A stretch of 64,000 nucleotides of DNA from Ustilago trichophora (Eukaryota; Basidiomycota; Ustilaginomycetes; Ustilaginales; Ustilaginaceae): assembly GCA_900323505.1 (NCBI GenBank), contig OOIN01000036.1, forward strand, positions 310,001 through 374,000. The letters run 5' to 3'. Made by a program: the position numbers and the translations under genes. Under the pieces are notes generated by a model. It saw only the letters and a program-made list of their open reading frames with translations. It was not told where the DNA came from and did not search any database. Positions 40,794-49,770 of this stretch are shown piece by piece (the stretch's first letter is position 1; each line of letters starts with the position of its first letter).

Positions 40794-41840
40794 ATGGCAA
40801 ACGCCACCATCCGAGGAGCCCTCAGTATCCACGGCACCAATCCCCAATTCTTGATCGAGAAACCTGTCCGCGCCCGCATCTACGAATCTCCGTTTTGGAA
40901 AGAACACTGTTTCGCCCTCTCCTCTGCCACCATCCTACCCCTTGCCGTCTCCCTCCATCACATCGGCGGCCTCGTTGGACTCCAAAGACCCTCCCACTTC
41001 CTCTGCTTGCTCCAGAAACTGCTCCAAATTCAACCGGAACCATCCATCATCGCAGCATATCTGGACGCCAAAGAGTTCAAATACCTCCGCGCCCTCACTG
41101 CATTCTACATCCGTCTAACGTACAAGTCTACAGATATCTACAAGCTGCTGGAACCATTACTGGAAGATGGGAGGAAGCTGAGATGGAGAGGAAGTGCCGG
41201 AGAATACGAGATTCTGCACTTGGATGAATGGGTGGATATGCTGTTGAGAGAGGAGAGGGTTTGCGATATCATCTTGCCGAGGTTGACAAAGAGGGAGGTG
41301 TGCGAGAACAGGGATGGGTTGCCGCCGAGAATTAGCAAGCTGGAGACGTCCCTATTGAAGGCGGTTGAGGGAGGAGAAGGAGAGGAAGCACAGGAAAGCG
41401 ATGCGAGTGACGATAGCTTGTCCGATGTCAAACGATGGAAGTTGGATCGGCTCAAATCGGCCGCCCGTCTCTCGGAGCTTCGAGCAAGCGAGACAGCAGC
41501 ACAAGCAGACTACGTGGAAGAGGAGATCGTGTATACATCGCAGGAAGAATCCGATGAGGAAGGAGAAGAAAGGGCAGCTAGGAAGAGGAGACGATTCATC
41601 TCGCCGAGTCCGAGCGTCTCTCCCGATCGACAGCTACCATCAGCCACAGCAGAGGGAGAAGACGAGCAAGAAAAATACGTTTCGAGAAGTCCAAGTAGGT
41701 CGCCGGATCGAGATGCGGGAGGATACATTTCGAGGAGTCCTAGTCGATCGCCTGATCGCATGGTCTCTCGAGGAGAAGAAGAGGGAGAGCTGGGAGGATA
41801 CGTTTCTAGGTCTCCTTCTCAGTCTCCTGATCGTTCCTAG
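40794..41840 (+). CDS. PRP38: pre-mRNA splicing factor Prp38
   Basis: 348 aa, one exon. The Prp38 domain fills residues 1-175: IHGTNPQFLIEKPVRARIYESPFWKEHCF, HIGGLVGLQRPSHFLCLLQKLLQIQP and FKYLRALTAFYIRLT are near-textbook family blocks, ending with LHLDEWVDMLL. The C-terminus (about 255-348) is acidic, then has four tandem units of the type Y(I/V)SRSPSRSPDR, an RS-like tail. Prp38 is needed for spliceosome activation as part of the U4/U6.U5 tri-snRNP or B complex in the nucleus. The RS tail resembles animal and plant Prp38 more than the short yeast protein. Confidence 0.96.
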   Translation: MANATIRGALSIHGTNPQFLIEKPVRARIYESPFWKEHCFALSSATILPLAVSLHHIGGLVGLQRPSHFLCLLQKLLQIQPEPSIIAAYLDAKEFKYLRALTAFYIRLTYKSTDIYKLLEPLLEDGRKLRWRGSAGEYEILHLDEWVDMLLREERVCDIILPRLTKREVCENRDGLPPRISKLETSLLKAVEGGEGEEAQESDASDDSLSDVKRWKLDRLKSAARLSELRASETAAQADYVEEEIVYTSQEESDEEGEERAARKRRRFISPSPSVSPDRQLPSATAEGEDEQEKYVSRSPSRSPDRDAGGYISRSPSRSPDRMVSRGEEEGELGGYVSRSPSQSPDRS

Positions 41841-42091
41841 TCTCGGAAGAGTTCATTGTAATTGTACCATCACATCACACATACCAGACAAACGACGATA
41901 TCGACAGCAACGATATAGTGACATGGAGAGAAGCTCTAGTACGGCGTAAGTGCAGAAACACTCGCCTGCCGCGAACTGCTACGTCTATGAGTTCCTCCTC
42001 CAGCAGCTCCCGCGTTCATATACCCTTCGTCGCTCCTAACCCCCTTCCTCACCCCATCATCGTCCTCATCTCCATCGCCAACCTCAAACTG

Positions 42092-42802
42092 TTATGCCGC
42101 CTCATCTTCCTCCACCGACCGATGCAACAGCTCCACATTCTCCTCTTCTCCCCCTTCCGTTCCCACCCTACCTCTGTAAGCCAACCTTCCGACATCCCCC
42201 TCCTCCGACAGTAGGCGGTAAAAATCACTCAAACAATGCCCTACAGTCAAACCGGCCACAACCGAGACCAGCAATGCCCAGTCCATCCCCATCCCAATGA
42301 TCATCAGTACATATCTCAACAAAGTAGCCCCAAAGAATACCACGTTCCTTGCCAACAGTTTGGCTACCTTTTTCCCCCGTTTTGCGCCAAGTGCCAACTT
42401 TCGATCGTTGAGAGAGGTCGTTGTGGTATGAGGCAGATTGACGTAGATGCTTCCTCCACCCACAGCGGTGAGGGATGGGGAAGGGTGCGAGTTTTTCCTT
42501 TTCCACCAGCCAGTGTTGCTAGATGGAGGGAAGTCAGGGTTTCGATTGGAAGTGGAGGAGTTGAGGGAGAATGTGGTATCCAAAAGGTGGGTGAGCCAGC
42601 GCTCGATGAGGGCGAGAAGGAAGGTGAAGGCGCAAGCAGCGAGGAAGGTTGTACGGGAGTAGATACGGAATGCAGGGAATAAGAAAGCTTCTCCAGATCC
42701 TGGATCATCGGAGAAAGGTGAAAATAGAGAGGTGTGAAGATAGGGTTTCCATCCTTCCATTTCGTCTACTCCCGTCGAGGAGGAGGGTTTGGACATGTCC
42801 AT
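42092..42802 (-). CDS. Ctr-type copper transporter
   Basis: 236 aa from a Met with a good context (GCCATGGAC). The order fits the Ctr/SLC31 family: a short N-terminus with MDM, WKPYLHTSLFSPF, a first membrane helix (TTFLAACAFTFLLALIERWL), a polar loop, and two closely spaced helices. The second helix has MIIGM, the M-x3-M selectivity motif. The third has GLTVG, the family's G-x3-G packing motif. The tail is acidic and lacks the Cys/His end of high-affinity plasma-membrane Ctr1. The N-terminus is poor in Met-x-Met repeats, so a vacuolar or low-affinity Ctr2-like role is possible. The frame extends to 42955 but without conserved features. Confidence 0.78.
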   Translation of the reverse strand: MDMSKPSSSTGVDEMEGWKPYLHTSLFSPFSDDPGSGEAFLFPAFRIYSRTTFLAACAFTFLLALIERWLTHLLDTTFSLNSSTSNRNPDFPPSSNTGWWKRKNSHPSPSLTAVGGGSIYVNLPHTTTTSLNDRKLALGAKRGKKVAKLLARNVVFFGATLLRYVLMIIGMGMDWALLVSVVAGLTVGHCLSDFYRLLSEEGDVGRLAYRGRVGTEGGEEENVELLHRSVEEDEAA

Positions 42803-43442
42803 GGCGTACAATTCTTGGCTTTTGAAGAGAGGATGTTTTCCTATGATGATGATGGTGAATGTGAAGGTGCAGGTGAAGACGAAAGGTGGAGAAGGGAGGA
42901 TAGGTGATCTTGTACGAGCCTGTACGAGGGAGAAAGGGATGTGACGTGCGAACACAGGCCCAAATGAAGTGGGCGTTGGCTTGTGGGAGATTTCCCCCTG
43001 TCACCGGCTTAGCACCTTTCCGCCTATTATCTAGCAGGGCGTCTACAGGAGAAGGGGTCCGAGAGCAATGAAGTCGCTGTAGAAGATTTAGGATGATGGT
43101 CATGGTGGTCCATGCGAAGGAAGCCGCTTCTTCCTCCACACTTTCTGATCCGGCGTAACGAGGAAAGGGTCCGAACGACGCCCTTGCACAGAAAGTCTAA
43201 TTTTTCACAAAAAAGTCGCCGAGAAAATGGCAGCAAAATTCCGCTTTTTGTGTTGTGAACATCACGCACACGTCACAACGTGTTTGAGTTGACAGGGTTG
43301 TCGATAGACATCGTTTTGGCCCCACACTGTGCAACACGCAAGCTGGTCTCTGTTCAAGCGTGCAAGAAGTCATCATGAATTCAGATCAGAAGGCACAAAC
43401 GGCACAGGAAGGTAGAATCACGAAAAGGAACCGACGGGTCAA
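42803..43442. other. upstream region of the copper transporter, with a His-rich short ORF
   Basis: 640 bases between two minus-strand genes. On the minus strand a 28-codon ORF at 43027-43113 starts MDHHDHHP. It may be an upstream ORF or a lost or unresolved first exon of the copper transporter. No donor/acceptor pair joining it in frame was found. Confidence 0.4.
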
Positions 43443-44699
43443 TCAGATCGCAAAGAACAGCACTCCAACCAAGACCCCAGCTACAGTAACAGCACCTGCC
43501 CAACCCCATCCTTCCACCTTTACCCTGTTGCTACTACCACCAGACTTTGCACCCACAGCGCCCTGTTTACCATTGCCGTTGCTCGAAGTTGCATTTTGCG
43601 GTTGGGGAACCTTCAAATCGCCATCATCAGCAATGGGCACTCCAGCAATATTCTTTCCACCCTCTGTGCCATTGGTCAAGGTGGTAAGGCGGGTATCTCC
43701 ACCCATCGGATTAGTCTTTGAGACGGGAGTGGGAGTTGAGCTGGGGTTGAGACTGCCACTGGTACCGCTGGCTTCGTCTGAAGGAGGGTTGGTGGAAGCA
43801 GAAGAAGAGGGAGCGAGAGAGGGAACGCTGGTGGCAGGGGCTAGAGGAGCATTGCTGTTGTTGTGAGCTGCAATCCCAGCAGCTGGCAGAGGAGGGAGAA
43901 TGCTCGAATGTCCGCCAGCAGCAGAAGAAGAGCCAGTTGCAGCAGGAAAGAACGTATTTGCTGGCTCGGGAAGCGGTGGCTGAGCAGCCGAAATGGGCGA
44001 GGTATTCTTTGTCGGAGGCGAAGGCGAGCTTCCTCCCTCATCACCCCAACCGCGAGGCTTACCCAAACCGGGAGGCAGAACTCCAACCCCAACATTCGGA
44101 CGCATCGACTGACCAGATTCTTCACCTTGCTTTCCGGTAAGACCCTTTCCATTCTCGCTCACCGAGTGTGTATGTCCATCAGCCTGAAGCCGAGGCTGGC
44201 TAGCAGGCGGCTGGACCTCAGTCCAAACCGGCTTCTGAGCCTCTCCCGAAGACTTATGCGCATGATGCTTTCCCTGAGCTTTCTTTCCATGGTGCTTTTT
44301 CTTGTGATGCTTGCCTTTCACAAGACCGTACAGACGATCAATCTGATGTTTCGTAGGGTGCAATCCGAGCTTGTGCATCAACTGTACAAACTTTCCACGG
44401 CTTACACCCTCTTCGTTGTCCTTCTTTCCGTGATGCTTTTTGCCACGATTCTTGCCATCAGAAGGAGAGGGAGGAGGGGCGAATTGGTTGTACTCGCTCT
44501 GGACGAGTGCAGGTGGGGAATTGGGGGCGGCAGCAAACGAGATTTGCGGTCGATCATTGTCTTCGAGATCGTGTCGCTTGATGAGGTTCTGCTCGTCGGC
44601 ACGGGCTACGCTTGTCGATGTTGAAAGTACGAGGAAAATGAGGAGGAGGAGGGCTAGGGGGATTGTTGTTAGAGAGCGAGGATTGGGAATTGTGGTCAT
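43443..44699 (-). CDS. secreted, GPI-anchored-type protein with His/Lys-rich segment, function unknown
   Basis: 418 aa from the Met at 44699. Residues 1-35 form a signal peptide (hydrophobic core IPLALLLLIFLVLS, likely cut after ARA). The C-terminus is a hydrophobic helix (WAGAVTVAGVLVGVLFFAI) with no charged tail, preceded by small residues, as in GPI-anchor signals. Between them are a short helical patch (RGKFVQLMHKLGLHPTKHQI), a His/Lys-rich run (GKHHKKKHHGKKAQGKHHAH) and a long Pro/Ser/Gly-rich stretch with several N-x-S/T sites, as in cell-wall proteins. I do not recognise a family. Metal binding by the His run is only suggested by composition and by the copper transporter next to it. 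The ORF extends 59 residues further upstream, but the signal peptide sets the start. Confidence 0.7.
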   Translation of the reverse strand: MTTIPNPRSLTTIPLALLLLIFLVLSTSTSVARADEQNLIKRHDLEDNDRPQISFAAAPNSPPALVQSEYNQFAPPPSPSDGKNRGKKHHGKKDNEEGVSRGKFVQLMHKLGLHPTKHQIDRLYGLVKGKHHKKKHHGKKAQGKHHAHKSSGEAQKPVWTEVQPPASQPRLQADGHTHSVSENGKGLTGKQGEESGQSMRPNVGVGVLPPGLGKPRGWGDEGGSSPSPPTKNTSPISAAQPPLPEPANTFFPAATGSSSAAGGHSSILPPLPAAGIAAHNNSNAPLAPATSVPSLAPSSSASTNPPSDEASGTSGSLNPSSTPTPVSKTNPMGGDTRLTTLTNGTEGGKNIAGVPIADDGDLKVPQPQNATSSNGNGKQGAVGAKSGGSSNRVKVEGWGWAGAVTVAGVLVGVLFFAI

Positions 44700-45093
44700 T
44701 TCTAACGAAGTGAATTGGAGAAAGAGGAAAGGGGAGATGGTGGTAGATTGTGAGGATGAGAGAGATGAAGAAAACAGCAAAGGTGTAAAAGGGAAAGAGA
44801 AGGGGGAAGAGGGTTCGCAAAACAAGCTAGCAAGCAAGCATTGCGAGTCACAAGAGGAACGGTGGGGCGCCTTCATCTCCTCTACTCACAACTATCACCT
44901 CCAACCTGAGCTCATCCGCGCTCACACCTCGACCCCCTACCCCACCACACCTCACCCTCCAACTTCATCCAATCCCACTTCTCGCACACATGCCCACACA
45001 CATCACACCATACTTTACCATCCTTACAAGTCATCATCAATTTTCTATCGATCATCATCCAATCTATCGTACTGTACAGTACGTGCTGCGTCT
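44700..45093. other. intergenic with 16-bp perfect palindrome
   Basis: About 390 bases: promoter side of the GPI-type gene and 3' flank of the cotransporter gene. CGTACTGTACAGTACG at 45068-45083 is a perfect 16-bp palindrome, 10 nt past the cotransporter stop. Confidence 0.6.
45068..45083. repeat. perfect palindrome CGTACTGTACAGTACG
   Basis: All 16 bases are self-complementary. It is the longest of several ACTGTACAGT-type palindromes in non-coding DNA of this window. Confidence 0.9.
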
Positions 45094-48000
45094 TTACAAA
45101 CTCATCGTCATCGTCAACGTCTTTGCATGAACGCCCAAAATCGGTGGTCCTCCAGCAAACAGACTCTCCAACTGCTCCAGATACCTCAACGATTTCAACT
45201 CGTCCAGGCTCGTGCCCGGTTCTGGCGCCGGCAGCGCCGTCAGAACCACCCCGGTCGTGGCACTGTTGCTGTTGATTCGAATCAACTCGTTGAGGATCAG
45301 ATACTGCGCTTTGTTGGGCAGCTCGTTGAACGAGATCATCGGCAGATCCGTCGAGTAGATGCTTGCCACTCGGCTCGCAGGCCTATCTGCCGCTGGTTGC
45401 GGGCGAAGCCTGCGCATTGCAACGGGTGAAGGTGAAGTCGAGGTCGAGGTGGAGCGCGAGGTTTCTTCCGATCGCGCTCGTGAGTGCCTCGACAGCGAGT
45501 TTTTGCGGTTTGCTTTGCTGGGTCTGGGTGTGAGGAGACGGCCTTTGGAGTCGTACTCTGCACCAGAGGAGGAGCTACCGGAGCTTTCACCGCCAGTGTC
45601 GGAGCTGGAGGCCGTTGAGCTAGCGTACGAGGCTTGTCTCTTTGACTCGGTCTTCATCTTGGGCCTAGGCGTGACAGCATCGGATGGTGCGAGATTGGAC
45701 GATTTGGTAGGCGTGGTTTTGCTCTCCTGATCCCGCTTGAGCTCCGCTTGCAACTTTTGCCGTTCGGAAGCTTTCAGCGTCGACTCGTTCTCTCCATCCT
45801 CGACCAATCCTTCAGCCAGCGGTGAGGGTCCTTCGGCCCAACCGTATGGCACAGAAGCACGAGGGGTCATGCTCGAATCGGTGGAAGCGTAGGACGTGCC
45901 AAGGAGGTTGGCCGAGTTTCCACTCGCAGCGCGGACAGTAGCCGGTGTGGCAGTCCTCTGACTCGAGCTGAGGGTGCCGTAGCTCGCAGCGACAGAGCCA
46001 GCGCCCAATTGCGATGAGACGCTCGAACCGAGCAAAGGTCTGCTGGCGGCGGTGACGGGATCGTCGGGGAGTCCAGCTGAACCACCGATAGAGTAGGACC
46101 GCGGTTTGTTGCGGACCTTGCTCGAGTTGCTGTTGGGTTCCAACGTCGACGCTCTACGAATCGCCAACCCCCTTCGTCCAGGCCCATCGACCAACCAATC
46201 ATCATCCTCGCTTAGCAGCGCCAGCTCATCCTCAAAGTCCGAATCCGAATCCGACGATCCATCCCCATCCTCGCCGTCATCACGACGTGCACGAGGATGA
46301 GCAAGACCAAGCCGAATGTTCTGCTTGTGAAACGCGAGATGCTCGGCAGGCAGGCTGACGCCGAACAGCTTCTGCTCGCGCTTCGATTGTTTTCGGGGCG
46401 CATCGCCTGCTGCCCCCGTCGACTGACCCTGCGTAGATGGGATGGCCTTGGCGGGAGACAACGCCTGCGACTTGCGTTTGGCAGCAGCTCGTGCACGGCG
46501 TTCATCATTGCGCCGGAGCTCCTTGAGCGTCTCCCACCAAGGATCGCCACGCAGGGCCTCATCCACTTCGATGGCGGCAACACTGCTACCGTGCACAATG
46601 GTGCGATAGGTGGTGACGCTTTGATCGGCAAGGCAAAAGACTCGGAGGGATGCAGGAATACGAAGGTTGTCCAGCAGAGCGCGGATCCGCTTCCTCTCTT
46701 CCTCCATCTCGCTGGCATGCTCGACGAAGACAGAGACACGCAGCTTGTGAGATTTCCAGCTGCTGGTGAAGCTCAAGATTGTGCCAAGATGGAGGACCAT
46801 CGTGTACGTATCCCACGCGTGGCTTTCGTCTGCATCCGGGCTGGCGATTTGAATAGGCCACAGATCGATGTAGCGCTCTTCGGCTTGCTTGCCGTTCTTT
46901 GCTGCAGATGAGGATGCTGCTGTTGCTGGAGCTGGAGGCTGCATGAGATCGAAGCCGTATGCAATGGCCAGAGCCTTGTTGAGCGCAAGCGAATCCTCCA
47001 TAATACCCACGTACGTAGTCGGCTTGATCGGCGTCTCTTTGCGAGCTACGTCCGTAGGCAGGCTGCCGATATCGACAGCCCGGTGATGACGCTGTGGCCA
47101 TGACATACCTCTGATGGTGATCTCGCTGCCGTCGCTTCGATGTCCACTGCCCGACGTCGATCTTGCGACCTTGGCCGGGTGACGCATATCGCTCGGGTAA
47201 CCCATGACGACAATGTTGGGTCGCATGCCACCGAGACCGCACGACAGGATGAGATTGCGGGCACCCTCTCGCTCATCTTTGGCAATGACGACATCGACAA
47301 ACGACTTGATGCCTGTGATATCGACGAGCTTGAGCCATGCCACCTGCTGTTTGCGGAGCTCTGCAAGGCATTCCGTAAACTCGCCCTTGAGCACGTGGCC
47401 GAGCACATAGAGCGCACCCTTCTTGAGCGAGTTGCAAAAGATGATCAAGTTCCACTCGCTGCGAGGATTGTTGGCCAGCAGCAAGATCTGTGGGCGCCAG
47501 TACTTGACATGGCCCTTGCGCTCGTCGAGTCGAAGGAGATACTTTCGCACAAAGTGGTAGGTGATGTTGCGGGTGACGTCGCCCCAGGGCTTGGGCGGCG
47601 AGAAGAAGTGGATCATGACAAAGAGCATCACGGCAAAGATGATGCAGGCAGCTGCGGCGGTGGGGTCGGTGAAGAACATGGCCCCGAAGCAGCTGACAGC
47701 ACCTCCGGCAGCTGTCCAGATGTTCCAGTATTTGAACGAGGGGCGGAAGCTGGGAGCCCCTCCTGCTTTGAGTGCACACGTGGCAAAGCTGAGGGTACCG
47801 AAAGTAAGGAGGGTGGTCATGGTGACGAGCTGGGCGATGGTGTTGACCGAGTCGACGAAGAGGATGGTCTGGCAGAAGATGTACGTCACCAGCACGGCAT
47901 AGATGGGCGTGTCGCTGACCTCGGTTCCCTGAGCGAAGACGTCGAGTACGGGAAGCAGGTTGTCGCGTGCAATAGCCTGGAGCACCTTGCCGCAAGCCAT

Positions 48001-49770
48001 GACGCCCATCAACGCAGAGAAGGCGGTGGAGGCGAGTGCGCCAAAAGTGATGATTTGCGGGCTGAGCGCGACGTCGGAAACGATACCAACGTCGACGTAG
48101 AAGGACTCGCGCTCGATGGTACCAGCAAAGACGACAAAGCTGAGCAAGTAAACGAGGAAGGTGAAGACGAGCGAATAGTTGGTGCCCTTGGGGATGCTCT
48201 TGCTAGGCTTGCGCAGGTCGCCTGACATGGAAGCACCGGCGAGAATCCCTGTTACGGCGGGGAAGAGAACACCAAAGACACTCTGCCAGTTCTCAGCGTC
48301 GGCTCCAGTCGAGGAGCCCGCAGCGCCCGATGTGAAGCGTGGGAAGAGGTTGCCGCGGAGTGTCTCCCATGCCCATCCGGTGTAGTATGCTCCTCGATCA
48401 TCGTCGATGAAGGGTTTGACCGTGAAGGAAGAGATGGGAATGCTGAGGATAGCTACGCAAAGGACCAGAGCAAGGGCCAAGGTGGCACGTGCAAAGAGTT
48501 TCGAGCCAACGAGGCACACGATGGCGCTGACGAGGAGTACGATTGAACCGTAGAAGAAGGAATACCAGGGACCTTCGGGGAGAAAGCCACTTGGACCTCT
48601 GCTTTCGCCGAATGCATCCGTCAGCGTCTCGACGAAACCAAGGACGTTCATGGCTGTGTTGAGAGCCTGACCGGCAAAGAAGATGAGACCAATGGAACCG
48701 CCAAACTCGGGTCCAAGAGAGCGAGAGATGAGGTAGTAGGCACCACCGCCTCTGACCTGACCGTTGGTACTGATGGCGCTAAGGCTCATCGCCGTGAGCG
48801 TATCGATTGCATAGCTCAGTACCAGCAGGAAGAGCGCACCGAGCAAGCCAGCCTGACCCAAGATGAATCCGAAACGCAGGAACAGAATGATACCGAGGAT
48901 GTTGAGACTGACCGGCATGAAGACACCGTCCCAGGTCCCAAGCTTGCGAGGAGCCATCTCAGCGGGACTGATCATACCAAGACTCTTTGTGCGTGGCATA
49001 TGCCCAGAGCCATGATGACCGTTGGAGAAGGTAGGATCCTGAAAGCCGCTGTTGGAGCGCGGTGGACGACGATAGTGCTTGCCAGCTCGTGTATGATGAC
49101 CATCTTCGCCTGGACCAGCATTCCTGTCGGAGAAGGAGACACCTTTCTGCATCCGACGCGGGCGTATTGTAGAGGTGCTTGCAGCTAGATTGGTGGAAGT
49201 GATGTATGGCTCATCGGCATAGACAGCAGGCGCGTTGTTGCCTGTCGAAGGGCGCCGTTGGGATGACGGTGCATATGTGCTGTCGTGATCGACGATCGAA
49301 TTGGGAGATGAAGTGGTCGATGAGATGAATGGGTCGCCACTGATCTTGCCACTGTCGAGGTCGACGTGGTAAGCGGCAGACCGTGGTCGGGATGGACCTG
49401 ATGGCTTTGAAAAGTAGTCTGCTGCTTCGATCTGGCCACTAGCGGATCGGTCTCCACCATTGGTGTTGCCGGCGACACTGCGTGGACGGGATGGACCTGG
49501 TTCGGGCAGCTCTGGACTGTTGCGGCGCGAATAGAGCGAGGGCACACGCTGGCTGCGGTTGTCGTCGGGCAAACCGAGGTCGTCGTTGTCACGTCGACGG
49601 CGATTGGCGAGTGCACTGGCGAAGCCAGCTCGATTGGCATCGTCGGCATCATCCGAGTAGGGCTCCTGATCATCGGCATTGAGACCGCCATGTACGGGTT
49701 CTCGTCGCAGCAGCTGGTTCTGCAGCGAGTCAAAGTCGTGCGACGTGTGGCTGGAGACAAAGTGTGACAT
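45094..49770 (-). CDS. VHC1: cation-chloride cotransporter (SLC12 / Vhc1 family)
   Basis: 1558 aa, one exon. A Ser/Arg-rich cytosolic N-terminus of about 270 residues leads to the SLC12 start LGTWDGVFMPVSLNILGIILFLRFGFILGQAG. A 12-helix APC-fold core follows, with the conserved VRGGGAYYLISRSLGPEFGGSIGLIF and the GILAGASMSGDLRKPSKSIPKGT block. The C-terminal domain has SLC12 features (YWRPQILLLANNPRSEWNLIIFCNSLKKGALYVLGHVL; FVEHASEMEEERKRIRALL). A long disordered acidic and Ser-rich insertion (about 1180-1480) precedes a short conserved end (DLPMISFNELPNKAQYLILNELI). The yeast homologue Vhc1 works in the vacuole membrane. At 1558 aa it is longer than Vhc1, mainly through the insertion. Confidence 0.94.
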   Translation of the reverse strand: MSHFVSSHTSHDFDSLQNQLLRREPVHGGLNADDQEPYSDDADDANRAGFASALANRRRRDNDDLGLPDDNRSQRVPSLYSRRNSPELPEPGPSRPRSVAGNTNGGDRSASGQIEAADYFSKPSGPSRPRSAAYHVDLDSGKISGDPFISSTTSSPNSIVDHDSTYAPSSQRRPSTGNNAPAVYADEPYITSTNLAASTSTIRPRRMQKGVSFSDRNAGPGEDGHHTRAGKHYRRPPRSNSGFQDPTFSNGHHGSGHMPRTKSLGMISPAEMAPRKLGTWDGVFMPVSLNILGIILFLRFGFILGQAGLLGALFLLVLSYAIDTLTAMSLSAISTNGQVRGGGAYYLISRSLGPEFGGSIGLIFFAGQALNTAMNVLGFVETLTDAFGESRGPSGFLPEGPWYSFFYGSIVLLVSAIVCLVGSKLFARATLALALVLCVAILSIPISSFTVKPFIDDDRGAYYTGWAWETLRGNLFPRFTSGAAGSSTGADAENWQSVFGVLFPAVTGILAGASMSGDLRKPSKSIPKGTNYSLVFTFLVYLLSFVVFAGTIERESFYVDVGIVSDVALSPQIITFGALASTAFSALMGVMACGKVLQAIARDNLLPVLDVFAQGTEVSDTPIYAVLVTYIFCQTILFVDSVNTIAQLVTMTTLLTFGTLSFATCALKAGGAPSFRPSFKYWNIWTAAGGAVSCFGAMFFTDPTAAAACIIFAVMLFVMIHFFSPPKPWGDVTRNITYHFVRKYLLRLDERKGHVKYWRPQILLLANNPRSEWNLIIFCNSLKKGALYVLGHVLKGEFTECLAELRKQQVAWLKLVDITGIKSFVDVVIAKDEREGARNLILSCGLGGMRPNIVVMGYPSDMRHPAKVARSTSGSGHRSDGSEITIRGMSWPQRHHRAVDIGSLPTDVARKETPIKPTTYVGIMEDSLALNKALAIAYGFDLMQPPAPATAASSSAAKNGKQAEERYIDLWPIQIASPDADESHAWDTYTMVLHLGTILSFTSSWKSHKLRVSVFVEHASEMEEERKRIRALLDNLRIPASLRVFCLADQSVTTYRTIVHGSSVAAIEVDEALRGDPWWETLKELRRNDERRARAAAKRKSQALSPAKAIPSTQGQSTGAAGDAPRKQSKREQKLFGVSLPAEHLAFHKQNIRLGLAHPRARRDDGEDGDGSSDSDSDFEDELALLSEDDDWLVDGPGRRGLAIRRASTLEPNSNSSKVRNKPRSYSIGGSAGLPDDPVTAASRPLLGSSVSSQLGAGSVAASYGTLSSSQRTATPATVRAASGNSANLLGTSYASTDSSMTPRASVPYGWAEGPSPLAEGLVEDGENESTLKASERQKLQAELKRDQESKTTPTKSSNLAPSDAVTPRPKMKTESKRQASYASSTASSSDTGGESSGSSSSGAEYDSKGRLLTPRPSKANRKNSLSRHSRARSEETSRSTSTSTSPSPVAMRRLRPQPAADRPASRVASIYSTDLPMISFNELPNKAQYLILNELIRINSNSATTGVVLTALPAPEPGTSLDELKSLRYLEQLESLFAGGPPILGVHAKTLTMTMSL

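Noticed and set aside
47140..48225. 361-codon plus-strand ORF opposite the cotransporter
   Set aside because: Acidic/His-rich shadow translation of a strongly conserved membrane protein on the other strand.
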